Program-made: the position numbers and the translations under genes
Source of the DNA: Pseudoneurospora amorphoporcata
Taxonomy: Eukaryota; Ascomycota; Sordariomycetes; Sordariales; Sordariaceae
NCBI GenBank assembly: GCA_033297205.1
Contig: MU859077.1
Location: 209,450-273,449 of the forward strand
Direction of reading: 5' to 3'
Length of the DNA stretch: 64,000 bases
In this document: positions 49,377 to 60,250 of the stretch, one piece after another
How positions within the stretch are numbered: the stretch's first letter is position 1
How the letters are laid out: each line of letters opens with the position of its first letter
Notes under the pieces: generated by a model
Told to the model about the DNA's origin: nothing
Databases searched by the model: none
Seen by the model: the letters and a program-made list of their open reading frames with translations, nothing else

Positions 49377-50433
49377 GTTTGAGTTAAGGAAAGGGTGGTG
49401 ACCGGTGCTAATAATAACGGGTTTTTATTACACACGTATGGGATTCGAAATTTCGGTGATGTTTCATGATCCAGTGATTCTCGCTTGAATTATTACCTAA
49501 CCATGAGTATCTTGGCTGGTCTCTATACATGTATGTATACCTTGTATCTCAGTAGTTGGTAAAAAAAAAGCAGAGATGAGTGGAAAAGTGCAGATGGGAT
49601 ATATCCAGCCGATAATGCTTATGACAAAACTCCTTCTCACTCCCTGTGAGATACATGTAGCCACTCCGCCTGTTGTGTGGGAAAAAAAAAAAAAGGCATC
49701 CGCCCGCCCCGGATCTTCTGCGCCGTCCATCTCTTGTGTGTAGCTATATCTGTACACTACTTGTATGCTTCCCATGTTTCCCCATGCCCCTGTCCGTTGT
49801 ACCCCGTGATGCAAAATATCATGATCACAACCCAAAATGAAACGCCACGATAACGCCCAGACGATATTAGTGATACGGAAAGAAAATGTGTGAAGAACCG
49901 CCTGTGAAGGCTTCTCCTTCTTGTGGATGCTGTTTGGAGGAGAGGAGTGGTGGCAAAATCGAAGTTTCCCAGCAAGCTGTCCGGTATTTTTTTTGCGCTG
50001 TTGGTTCACTGTTGGTCGAAAAGAGCTGATCCCGAGAGACAAAACATCGTTGGTGTTGTCTGTGATGTGCCAGGTGTGCTTCCCGAGTGAACCAATGTCG
50101 CAGACAAGTCTTTTCCAGGTATTTGGAGTTTTTCTTGTGGTCGACTTGTAGTGAGCTCCCTTTCGCGTTTATGTGGTGAGACCTCGGGCGTGGAAAATGC
50201 CTCCGTCAATGCGCCAGGTGAAAGACTTCTTGTCGATCCTCCCCATATCCTCTGAGGTTTTGGGGGAAAAGGCGCTGGCAATGACATGACAGCCAGCAAT
50301 GTCGCAATCTGACTCCAAATCCAGCCCAGAAGTTGTTGCCCAAAGTGGAGAAACCCCGAAACGTCGTTAGCTGCCCATCCTTCCATCTCTCAGACCACGC
50401 ATTTTTTTGCGCTGCGACTGTGGGATGGCCAAT
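49377..50433. other. Convergent 3' intergenic region
   Basis: About 1.06 kb between the stops of the SDR gene (+) and the 74-aa gene (-). It includes two short A runs (near 49561 and 49681). I see no gene; the right part is probably the long 3' UTR of the small gene. Confidence 0.55.
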
Positions 50434-50658
50434 TTATGAGAGGCCAATATCCTCAAAGTCACGCATCATCACGGCCATTTGGGCGCGCTTTGCGGCCTCA
50501 GCAACCAGTGTGAAGTCCTTAAGGAAGGCGTCCGTCGAGTTTCCAGTCTTGGCGGGAGCAGGTTGAGGCGGCGCGATCTTGGCGGCTACGGGCGACCGTT
50601 GGATGGAAGCCATGGAGGAGGTCTGCTGAGTTGTGGGGGTGGAGTTGGAGGCGTCCAT
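50434..50658 (-). CDS. Small conserved-looking fungal protein (74 aa)
   Basis: A 74-aa protein beginning MDASNSTPTTQQTSSMASIQ and ending FEDIGLS. The first 40 residues are Ser/Thr/Pro-rich and disordered. The C-terminal part (DAFLKDFTLVAEAAKRAQMA, then VMMRDFEDIG) is an amphipathic helix with coding-like constraint, and I have the impression it is widespread in filamentous ascomycetes, although no function is known to me. The ATG has a CAATCATCATGGA context. Upstream lies a leader of about 280 bp and a TATATATAAAAG element at 50939-50950. The short length keeps confidence moderate. Confidence 0.7.
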   Translation of the reverse strand: MDASNSTPTTQQTSSMASIQRSPVAAKIAPPQPAPAKTGNSTDAFLKDFTLVAEAAKRAQMAVMMRDFEDIGLS

Positions 50659-53600
50659 GATGATTGCTGTAAATGGGAAGTCTTGGGGGCGACTGGTGTT
50701 CTTGTAAATGGAAATGAGCGGTTGAGGGGTGACAGACAGGCGACTCTCAAAGGTGCGAGTGTTGTTGTTAATAAGGTAGCTGCGAAGTGCTCTCGTGTGG
50801 TCGACGGGTTGGAGTTAGATCACACGGAGCTAAACTGAGCTACCTCTAGGTGAGGTGTGTGTAATCGAATTTTTGGTCGTGACTGCAGTAGAAAGGGAAA
50901 AAGTGGTTTGAGATTTGTGAGGGAAGGTTGGAGAGAGGTATATATAAAAGAGAAGAATGGCGTGTGTTCGTTCTTTCGCCGAGGAAGCTCGCTGATAAGA
51001 GAATTTCTCGCTCTCCGAATTCCGTCCAGGGTACCTCTAGGGTGTGGGATTTTGATGGGATCCTCTTGAGTGGATCGACCGACAGCAGCAGAAAAAAAGG
51101 CCGGGGGCGGGTGCTTGTCTTCACGACTGAACCAACGCCAAGGATGATGTATACGACTGTTTCTTGGTTCTTGAATTATTCAATCCTTTGCTCCGGTTTT
51201 TGCTCGTTCTTCTCCAATTTTCCAGGAATGGGAGTTCCCCGCTATGACTTCAGATTATTGTCTCGTCCTTTGGTTTTGGAAGCAAGCAAGCAAACAGTAT
51301 CTGATCGAGATACAGTGTAAAACCGGGCAACGATTATCGAAGGAGGACAGAGCGCAACGAGGGAAAAAGAGGACAGTGAACAGGCTAATACGGCAACCAA
51401 TATCTGGTAATTTGTCTCCTTTTTGTAGTGGTGTACTGGAAACGGGGATGGTGCAGGCTGCAAGATGCAAAGTGACCTCTGGTGCGTCTTGTTGTTTGTG
51501 ATGCCCGTTGATGTGGTGAACTGCAGTGCCGGCGGTGTCCGATAGTGACCGTACAGGATCGATCGATGAGAATATCGAAGGTAGCTAGGATGCGTTGGTG
51601 GTGTGTAGGATTGACGGTGGGTTGATGGGTAAGAAGACCTGGGACGATTGGGGGTGGATGACGGTGAAATATATCACATTCAGAATCCCATCCTTTGAAG
51701 CCATCAGGTGGACGTGAACACTCCCCTCCAGCTCACTAATCGACATCTTCACCTTCCTTCTTCCACAAGACTGACTGACTGACACCTTTCAGGTACCTCA
51801 AAATGGACGAATGTGTAGATACCTAGCTCGGAGTAGCGGATGACCGTGGTGACCGTTTTCGGCGTCAGAGGTGATGGAAGATCAACAATGGGGCTACTTT
51901 CAATTAACCGCGCCAAGCCAGCAGATTGTCCTGTAAGAGTTACGGGTGAGGTACCTCCGCAGAATAGCCGGAATGTCGCATTTGAGTTGTCATTCGCCCT
52001 CATTTCCTCGTCATCCAATGCTTTCCGCAAAAGCCGAAGCCTGTACCTCACAGGTACTCTGCAGCCTGGTGGAAGTGCTGGTCTGGGGTTTGCAGACAAG
52101 GGCGGGGGAACGTTTTGATCCACCTCCAGATGCCCCATACTATGATGTCCACCTTCCGTCTGTCGAGGCCCAGGTGCTCCCGTTCCCCCACACTCTTTAG
52201 GATTCTCTTCTGCCGGCCCTGTCTCATCCCTATTGCACCAGTAAGAAATATTGCTTAACAGATACATGCAAATAGGTTACACGAATGTTTAGCTCATGGC
52301 GACAAGCGTTTTACCATTTGTCGGTTCCTCCAACCCGAGTGTACATACGTACCTTGCGCTGGAATCTTTGAAGAATACCTTACTTATTCTTCTTGCAGAC
52401 GAGTGGACCAACTCTTCAAGTAGGAGTTCAAATCGCAAGCTGACAACCCTCGTTCCTTATTTCAAGCTCTTATTTATTAATAGGTTCGGTAATCTGAAGG
52501 GACTCTCACAACTCCCGTCGTGACCCCTGGCATATGAAATGAAGTGAAGCACGCAATCACAGCGAATGGCGATGCGCAGGCTGACCCAGGGCGATCATGG
52601 TTCGTCCAGAAATATCGTCCAGGTGTAATAGATCTCAATAGATCAACAGATCCCGAGATGGTCTGTTGATGATGCACGATTCGCGCCGTCCGGTTGGTAT
52701 TTCCCCATGTTTCACGGATATTTGGTGGGAGCCAGTTCGCTTTGGGCCGTGATATGAATCCCCCGAGCCAGACACTGTGTCGAGCTGTGTTCACTGGCAC
52801 TCCACTGCTAGTCATTTTGTCCTGTGACACATGTGAGCTTTCGCATATCGTGTAAACCATTGCCATCGATACCTGCTATGCTGAGTCGGCACTGCTTCGG
52901 GAGTTGGCACACCTGAAGCTCTCTTCCGGCAGCATCTCATCGCTATCATCCGGGCACGGCCCCAGTCAGTTGCAACCCCGGAGCAAGGGTGGGAGAGTGT
53001 GGGGGCAGCCCGAATCTTTGGCTCTGCAGGGCGGGGCTGCATTTTGGCATTTTTGCAATCTCGGCCTCTTTGTCCGCCCGCCCGCGACCACATACGTACC
53101 CGCGGCTCCAGGATTCCAAACACGGGGTTTAATTTCTTGCTTGGGTTTATAGGTAAGTCTCCCAGACATTGATGTCTAATAATGTTGTAGTAGTTTTTGT
53201 GTGTTGTATGTGTACGTCGAGGTAGCCAAGGTAACACGTGTACTAACTAGTGTCACTGAGAGAAGCAAAAGCCTGACAGCTTCAAAGGGGCGAACGATAG
53301 TGGAACCACAATGCTGCCATGCCCACCCGGGCAAGCTGCATATGCGTTGAAGATTGATGCTGCGAAAACCGAAAATTGGGTCATCTAATCCTCTTTGATG
53401 AGACTGATAGCGCGGCAGAAGATCCCGGTATGTCGGCGACCTGCCACGTTTGGCGCGGGACAAGTTGCGGAAAGGTTGGCTCCAAGAGCCGTCGCTTCAA
53501 GGGAGCTAATCAACGGTAGGGGTCGATAGGAACGGTAAAATATGTCGGAAGTACAGCCGAACCAAGAGCTCGAATGGCGTTCCAAGGTGATTTCTTGCCA

Positions 53601-54746
53601 TTTGTTTTAAATGCTTCCATCTTCGAGTTGGGTCTCTGGGCTGTGGATCTTTTGATGCAATGAGTCAGATGGGAGAGGCGGCAAGGCCGGTTGAAATACT
53701 ACCTCTAGGGCTGGTTTGTTTGTTAGTTTGGTTCTTCGAACATGGTCGAACAGGGGAGAAATTGAGCTCTCATTAGCCTTCTTCTAGCTTTCGTTTGAAG
53801 GTACTGACATTGTGACCAGGGTATAAAACGCCACAGAAGCCTCTTATGCCTCTCTCCGGCCCTTAGGGATAGGAAGATATAAGAAGGCAGTCTCCTACAG
53901 CACCCATCCGCTCGAAGCCCGAATACTTTTTCACTCTCAGTAGCTCGAAAAGTGGAACTGGGCGTTTTTTGTACCAAACTAACAAACATACCACGGCTAG
54001 ATTGTACACTTTACTACAATGAAAAAAAAAAAAAAAAAATGAGAAGCACAAGCCCCGGTCGCTGCAGGTACGCGACGGTAGTACCGCATCCTCTCAGGGG
54101 ATTTGGTTAGGGGTATAATTGGCTTTTGACCAATGTGTTGGTGAGTGGATGTGGGTCGCAAGGTTTCTCGGGAACGATCCAGTGACAGGATTGGTTTGAG
54201 TAAAACCAAATCGCCTGAGAGGATGCGGCCGGGTAGGTGGACGGGCACAGAAGTACAAAAGCTTGGGCCATGTCGGCTTTTATAGCGGGGGTACGAGTTG
54301 TCGGTTAGCTCACCAGCGTGACTTCCCGACATTTGTGCGGCTTCGGTTCGGTGAAATGCATTCGGTGGATTTGCACGCCGAGGCGAGGCCGGCCCGGTGA
54401 CCCCTTTTAGTGCGCCCGGCCCCACCCACTGCCCGCGTGCCCGGTCCCCGCCATCCACTAGAGGTAGCCGAGCCACGTTACCTTATGGAGACACGGACAG
54501 GAAGGAACCGAACAGGTCACCGCGTACCAAGGAAGCTTGGGAGCTCCGGCATGGAGATCTAGGAACATTACTTTGCCACTATCCCTCTGCTTCAGGTCCA
54601 GAACCTAACCAAAGATACCAGCCAAGACAATTTTACCCCTCCATACCGTTCGAAGTTCTCTACGCGATATCCTACACCCCGCTCGCCGTTACTGTCGCAT
54701 CGCGTTCCACCACATCACATCATACAAGGTCGACTCGCAAACGACC
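50659..54746. other. Gene-poor intergenic region (4.1 kb)
   Basis: The left part is the promoter of the 74-aa protein gene, with a TATA element at 50939-50950. The right part is the promoter of TOB38/SAM35. Between them I see no gene with recognisable domains or splice structure. A 17-nt A run lies at about 54023-54039. Confidence 0.55.
50939..50950 (-). promoter_or_regulatory. TATA element of the 74-aa protein gene
   Basis: TATATATAAAAG as read on the + strand (CTTTTATATATA on the - strand), 280-290 bp before the ATG at 50658. Orientation is ambiguous because the core is palindromic; it is assigned to the only nearby gene. Confidence 0.45.
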
Positions 54747-55806
54747 ATGGCGACCACCACCGCCGCCGCACCACCTCGAAAGTGGATGCAGGTACCTCGC
54801 CCGCTCCAGAAGCTCTTCGACACGTTTCCCCTTCTTGCCTACGACGTCAACGCCCTCCCCGCTCGAGCACAATCGGCTACTTCCGGCGACCTTCCTACAC
54901 TCTACGTCTTTTCTACCGATGAGGATGCGCTACTGGGGGCACCAAGCTTCAACCCGAGCTGTTTGAAGTGGCAGGCACGTACACCCCAGGATTTCTTACA
55001 GGTGGTCAAGTGGCGATAGTCTAACTCTGCTCTCTCACATCAAATAGGCCTTCCTCAAGCTTGCCGGTGTCAAGTTTCAAATCCTGCCCTCGACCAACCA
55101 TGCCTCACCAACCGGTGCGCTCCCGTTCATCCTCCCCAAGAGATTGGCCCCTACCGATGCCCCATCACCAATCCCATCATCCCAACTCCACGACTATGCC
55201 CTCAAATACGGTACCTCAAATCCTCCAGAGGTTTCAGCCCTGAGGCTTGACGCCTACCAGGCCCTCCTCGACGTCCCCATCCGAAACGCCTGGCTACAGG
55301 CTCTTTACCGCGATCCCGAGTACACAGATCTGCTAGACAGATTCTACATCACGCCAGCGTCCTCTTCTTTCTGGGTGCGCGGCGCACTCAGACACCAACT
55401 GCGCCGAGCAGCAGAGGTCGAGATTCTAAAGACCGGGCCCGGTGGCGCTGCTTCGACGGCGTTATCTCTACTAGTTGACGAAGATGCCGTGTACAGAGCG
55501 GCGGTGAACGCCTTTGAGGCATTGGCGACACTGCTTTCGGAAAGCAAAACCGGATGGTTTTTTGGAGCGGAGACGCCGACAATTTTTGACGCAAGTGTTT
55601 TCGCTTACACGCATCTGATGCTCCAGTATATAAGTGACGCCAAGGGCGAAGTGGAGAAAGATGAGGGCTCCATTTTTAGGTCCAGGAGGTTAGGGAATCT
55701 GGTTAGGAGAGCTGGATCGGGAGAATTGGAGAAGCACCATAGCCGGCTCTTTGAGCTGCTTTGGCCGGCAGACTCAGGCGCCGACCTTTTCAACCACAAG
55801 GCTTGA
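54747..55806 (+). CDS. tob38: Mitochondrial sorting and assembly component TOB38/SAM35 (metaxin-like)
   Basis: Predicted 328-aa subunit of the TOB/SAM complex of the mitochondrial outer membrane, which inserts beta-barrel proteins; SAM35/TOB38 binds the barrel precursor on the cytosolic face. Exon 1 is 54747-54974 and exon 2 is 55048-55806. The N-terminal motif PRPLQKLFDTFPLLAYDVNA matches the yeast Sam35 start, and SCLKWQ|AFLKLAGVKF, with TGALPFILP, is the thioredoxin-like part of metaxins; a GST-C-like helical region follows (WFFGAETPTIFDASVFAYTH). The intron (73 nt) appears to be GC-AG (CAG|GCACGT, TCTAAC branch, AATAG). A GT donor at 55002 would also keep frame but leaves a 46-nt intron and adds nine residues. 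The length of about 36-38 kDa suits the Neurospora protein. Confidence 0.87.
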
Positions 55807-56044
55807 GGAAACAGTCCATTGGAAGTGAGCAGATACAAGTTGGACATGGGAAATGCATGACGAAGGCTACGACCAGAGTAAACTGTACAACGTTTGTAAG
55901 ATATCCTGGAGAAGCAGAGGACAACTTCATAGATAGATACCCCGCTGAACCTTGATGTCAGGTTGATTTAATAAGCGACAAGGGCGGGACTGGGATGGGA
56001 TCAACACGGGTGTGCATCGTTGATTCATCGGTGACCGGACTCAG

Positions 56045-56065
56045 TGGCCGGAATCATTCCGGCCA
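56045..56065. promoter_or_regulatory. Distal palindrome GGCCGGAAT-C-ATTCCGGCC
   Basis: The arm GGCCGGAAT (56046-56054) is followed by C and its exact reverse complement; the flanking T/A pair extends it to 56045-56065. It lies about 800 bp before the dioxygenase start. The CGG/CCG inverted ends resemble binding sites of Zn2Cys6 dimers. Function inferred only. Confidence 0.55.
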
Positions 56066-56658
56066 AGTGGAGCCTGATATCGGCAGGCTGGGGCCGGCTG
56101 GGGCCGGCTAGGGCCGGAGCAAAGTGGGGATTTGTCAATTCCCATTACTCAATCCCGGTCTCATACTAGCTCACCATGTGCACACCGATACGCACGCCGC
56201 ACTGTTGAGATGCAAGCCGGGCCGAAGTGCTGGTAGTTGAGTTTCGCAGCTTTGTTGTTGTCGACATGGAACTTGTCCCCTCGCTGACCGATGGTAAGAA
56301 CAGTTAGACCACTTCCATTTGAACAAAGACACTCGCTAATATTAGGCGAACACTATGTCGCAACTCCCATCTTTTTTGGACAAAGACAGTCTCAGCAACC
56401 ACAGTAACCGAATGAGATGACGGCTGCCAGATATCTTCGCGTTTTCCATCGTGGCTGCCAAATTTATACACCATCTCTCCTTCCTACTCCCTTGCAGTGG
56501 ACGATGGATGGAAGGCGGGATCAAAAGACAAACCATAAGGACCCCTAGCTCTTGTCTCCTACGACCCGTCACTTCATGACAAAGCGAAACCGGCTTCGGA
56601 ACGCGCCTGCTGTGATGGCCGAGCCGTGGAAAATGATTGGGTTGAGCATGATACGAGA

Positions 56659-56678
56659 GGCCGGAATCCATTCCGGCC
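56659..56678. promoter_or_regulatory. TATA-proximal palindrome GGCCGGAAT-CC-ATTCCGGCC
   Basis: The same 9-bp arms as the copy at 56046 but with a two-base spacer. It ends six bases before the TATA box and about 170 bp before the ATG, a good place for an operator or activator site. Confidence 0.6.
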
Positions 56679-56684
56679 ACGGTC

Positions 56685-56691
56685 TATATAG
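56685..56691 (+). promoter_or_regulatory. TATA box of the dioxygenase gene
   Basis: TATATAG in the context GGTCTATATAGGCG, about 160 bp before the ATG at 56851. The CA/CT-rich sequence after it is a plausible 5' leader. Confidence 0.65.
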
Positions 56692-56850
56692 GCGCAGAGA
56701 GATACGGCCGTATTTGCATCTCTCACCTTCTGCATCTGCACCATCCTCAACACAGACGAAGGCGTTTTAGAACTTACTTCCTCTCGCTTTCTCAACTTTT
56801 GGAACAACGATCACCATCATCTTCAATCGACCACTTACGACATCGGCACA

Positions 56851-58558
56851 ATGGGCTCCCTGGAAAAGGATACCGCTACCTACGACAACGACTTCCCCAT
56901 CCTCTATGACCCTCGTCCAGACGATGGCTCCCTCCCCGCCTTCATGGTCTCTACCACCCGTGGCTTTCTCCCACGTATGGAACCCATCGTCACTTTACCT
57001 TCCGAGTTCGACCCCCTTGAATCCATCCTCCAACGCATGCCAGTCAAGACCGCTTCTGGAGAACCAGGCCTGCTCGCCCAGGGTAAGGGGCTGCTTGGCG
57101 AGGCCGTCCACAAGGAGCTGCCGGACTTGACCGAGTTTGTGGACAAGTATAGGCATGACCTACCCCTGATGAACGCCTTGTATCGGGATTACTCGTTCCT
57201 GGCGTCGGCATACTTGCTGGAGCCGTGCCATGAGAGGTTTGTGAAAGGGGAGGAGTATGGGCTTGGGAGACAGGTGTTGCCGGCGAACGTGGCGAGACCG
57301 ATTGCTAAGTGTGCTGAAATGTAAGTGCTCACCCTTTTACTTTGGTCGATGACAACAAATCTTTGCGTCGAGTGTTCTCTTTGGAGTTTCGTCTCTGTTC
57401 GGTGCCAACTCTAACTCAGTCTTCACTCTTCACCTCTCTCCCTGCTTCATATCAACCCTCAAATGACTGACAAGCGCCGCCCAACAAAGATGCGAATTCA
57501 AACCCTTCATGGAATACGCCGGCTCATATGCCCTCTTCAACTACCGCCTTGTCGACCCCTCCCTCGGCTTCTCATTTTCCGACCCCTCCAATGTCCGCCT
57601 CATCCGCGCCTTCGAGAACGGCCTGGACCCTACCTCTTCTGAAGCCGGCTTCGTGCTCGTCCACATCGACATGGTCCGGCACTCCGGTCCGCTCGTAGCC
57701 GGCGCCGTAGCCTCTCTCGACCTATGCCGATCTGCCCTCTCCTCTTCGTCTACTACCAATCCCGTGACCAGACTACATGTATCCACCCGCCAATCCCTCA
57801 ACATGTCCCTGTCACACATGCTAGCCGCCCTGAAGAAAGTCAATGCCACAATGGAGACCATGTGGAAGCGTTCCAAGCCCAACGAATACACCTCGTTCCG
57901 CACCTTCATCTTCGGCATTAAGAGTCAGAGCATGTTCCCAAACGGCGTCGTGTACGACGGTCTTCCGGGCTCCGAGGGCAAGCCGCTCTCATTCCGCGGC
58001 GAGTCCGGAGCCAACGACTCGATGATCCCTCTTATGGATAACTTCTTGCAGATCCCTATGCCTGACACGCCGCTGACCAAGATCTTGGAGGATTTCCGGT
58101 CGTACAGACCCAGCAACCATCGAGCGTTTTTGGAGTGGGTGAAGAGGGGGAGCGAGGAGGCGGGGTTAAGGAGGTGGGCGCTTGCTCTTGATGGTACGGA
58201 TAATATGACAGAGGAAGAGAGGGACGAGGTGAAGCGCTCTCGGAGCCTGTGGATCCAAATGCTGAATCAGGTCCGAGAATTTCGCTGGCGTCATTGGTGC
58301 TTTGCTAGGGAGTATATCCTTAAGCAGACAAGCCATCCGACGGCGACGGGGGGCAGCCCGATCGTGACGTGGTTGCCGAATCAGTTGCAGGCTGTGCTGG
58401 GGGATATGGTGGGTCTGTATGAGAGGATGGGAGGAGACGAGGCGGGAGGGTTGGGTGAGGAGTGTAAGGATATTATGGAGTTGGTGAGGAGGCAGGACGT
58501 GACCCTGAAGAAGGAGGTGATGAAGTTTTGCGAGGAGAGGGGCGTGCCGAGAGCTTAG
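56851..58558 (+). CDS. bna2: Indoleamine 2,3-dioxygenase (BNA2-like)
   Basis: Predicted 512-aa cytosolic haem enzyme that opens the indole ring of tryptophan to N-formylkynurenine, the first step of the kynurenine/NAD pathway. Exon 1 is 56851-57320 and exon 2 is 57490-58558; the 169-nt intron has a GTAAGT donor, an ACTGAC branch and a CAAAG acceptor, phase 2, giving KCAEI|CEFKPF. Family signatures are TSFRTFIFGIKSQSMFPNGV, then VYDG (distal pocket), the Gly/Ser loop RGESGANDSMIPLMDN, SNHRAFLEWV, and FRWRHWCFAREYIL with the probable proximal haem ligand His425. SHPTATGGSPIVTWLPNQL is the conserved C-terminal GTGG-like loop. The length is larger than mammalian IDO (about 400 aa) because of fungal N-terminal and loop insertions. 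The ATG follows GGCACA. A palindrome and TATA box lie just upstream. Confidence 0.95.
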
Positions 58559-58848
58559 GTCCTCGCGATGGTTCGAGGAGGTGGGTTATGACTTATGACT
58601 TGTCTGAAGAATTGGTATTCTGTTTGACGATGAAATGGGGATTTTTGTTCTTATTGTTTTTCTTTTTATTAGCAAGGAATGTTCCCCATTAGCCCAGTTG
58701 AAAAACATCATGAAACACGCTCAAACTCCCAAGTAATGCAACCAACATGAGAAATGGTCTACCCACATATACACATATTAACATTCTTCATCATGAACCC
58801 AGGTTTGTCGTCCTTTCGTCACTCTCTTCAAGGACCCCCGGAGTGGAA

Positions 58849-60250
58849 TCACACCATCATCCCCCCTACCACAACAGCCACTCCAACAATCACCTCCACG
58901 CCCATAACCTCCCTCGCCGCCCCAGCACCAACCAGCGGCGCAGCCGGGGCTTTGGTATACGTAGGCAGCTCCTTCGCCTCCGTCGCCGTCGCCAACTCTC
59001 CGGAGCCCGTGGGCGTAATCACCACCGAGCAACTCACGCTCCCACAGGCGTACCCGCTCGGGCAACACCCCGGCAGTGGGCCGGCCTCTTTACCGCACAT
59101 GTACCAGCCATAAGCGCACGTGCCCGTCGCAGTGGTAGTCGGTACGGCGGTGATGGGTACCGCGATTGTCATGCCGTTGGTGTTCTTTATCGTGGTCATC
59201 TCGATTGGAGGGCAGTTGGTTACGCTGCAGTCGCGGCCGGTTTGGCAGCAGCCGCCGCCGGCGGAGGCGAGGCAAGGGTAGAAGCCTGTTGGGCAGTAGT
59301 CGAGGGTGGAGGTGAGACTGCCGGATGGGGGCGTGGTGGTGGTCGAGGATGAGGTTGTTGGGCGGACGGGAGGGATGACGGCGGTGCTGTCGCTGCTTGT
59401 GGAAGCTGGGAGGGTGGTTGTGGGGGGGGATGTGCCTTCTTTGATGCCTATTTATGTGAAAGTCAGCACTATGTCATGGTGGTGGTGGTGGTGATGGTGG
59501 TCGGCAATGAACCAGGAGTCGGAAGAAAACAAAAAAGAAAAGAAGAAGAAAAGAAAAAGAAAAGAACTCACACCCAACACCAGCACAAACAAACCCGGGT
59601 AAACAACACCCGCCCCCAATCTCCGACGCGCACCCCGTGTTTCCGTCCGCGCAAGTAGACACCGACCCGCCGCACGTCGCCCCTGCCGGACAACACCCTA
59701 CTTTGCCCAGACCGACATCCTCAATCTCCATGCAGGTTTCCGACGTCCTACAGCAACTGTTTGGGTACCCGATACGCGAACAGCTGGCCGTGCCCTCGGG
59801 ACAGTTCCATTGCCGCTTGTTGTTGTGCTGTTGCAGCCGGGCGAGCGCTTCCCGCGAACGGCGGAACAGGGACCATGCTCTCTGCTCTTCGCTTTGCAGG
59901 TGATGGTTGTGGTTGTGATTGGCAAAGGGTGGGCGGTAGGATAGTGGCGAGGAGGAGTTGGTTTGGAGGAGGTCCAAGTCTCGTTCGTCGGCTAGACGGC
60001 GGGCGGCGAGGATGGGGTCGACTTCTTGCTGCTCGACTGAGATGAAGCCCATTAGGGGTGGTGGCAGGCGGTCATTGGAATTGGAGGAGCTGGAATCGGC
60101 ATGATCGGCAAAGGCGACGTAGTGAGGGTGGAATTTCTCGCTTTGGTCGGGGGGCATCTTCTTGATGGCTGTGGGAAGCTGTTGTTGAGCTTGTGTTGTC
60201 TCGAGGTGGGCGGCTATGAGGAGCCATAGTGAATGTGGGAGGAGACGCAT
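58849..60250 (-). CDS. Secreted Cys-rich protein with four CC-x2-G modules, probably GPI-anchored
   Basis: Predicted 425-aa cell-surface protein of unknown function. Exon 1 is 60250-59572 and exon 2 is 59447-58849; the 124-nt intron has a GTGAGT donor, GTGCTGACT branch and AATAG acceptor, phase 1. The signal peptide is MRLLPHSLWLLIAAHLETTQA. After a variable region (23-150) come four Cys modules built like C-x6-C-x(n)-CC-x2-(G/S)-x2-C-x(4-5)-C: around NCPEGTASC with GCCPAGATC, CADGNTGC with GCCLPGFVC, YCPTGFYPC with GCCQTGRDC, and TCAYGWYMC with GCCPSGYAC. A Ser/Thr/Pro linker separates modules 2 and 3. The C terminus ends in a hydrophobic tail (GVEVIVGVAVVVGGMMV) after small residues (LVGAGAA), as for GPI anchoring. 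The intron itself is rich in TGG repeats. Wall or adhesion role is an inference. Confidence 0.82.

Larger units (their letters stand above)
55807..56850. other. Intergenic region with promoter of the dioxygenase gene
   Basis: About 1 kb between TOB38/SAM35 and the dioxygenase gene. It holds two GGCCGGAAT/ATTCCGGCC palindromes, three diverged 10-bp units of GGGCCGGCT(G/A) at about 56087-56117, and a TATA box. No gene seen. Confidence 0.7.

Noticed and set aside
51749..52267. Open frame of 172 codons on the - strand
   Set aside because: Looks slightly coding-like but has no recognisable domain, no clear promoter or conserved motif, and a competing frame on the other strand.
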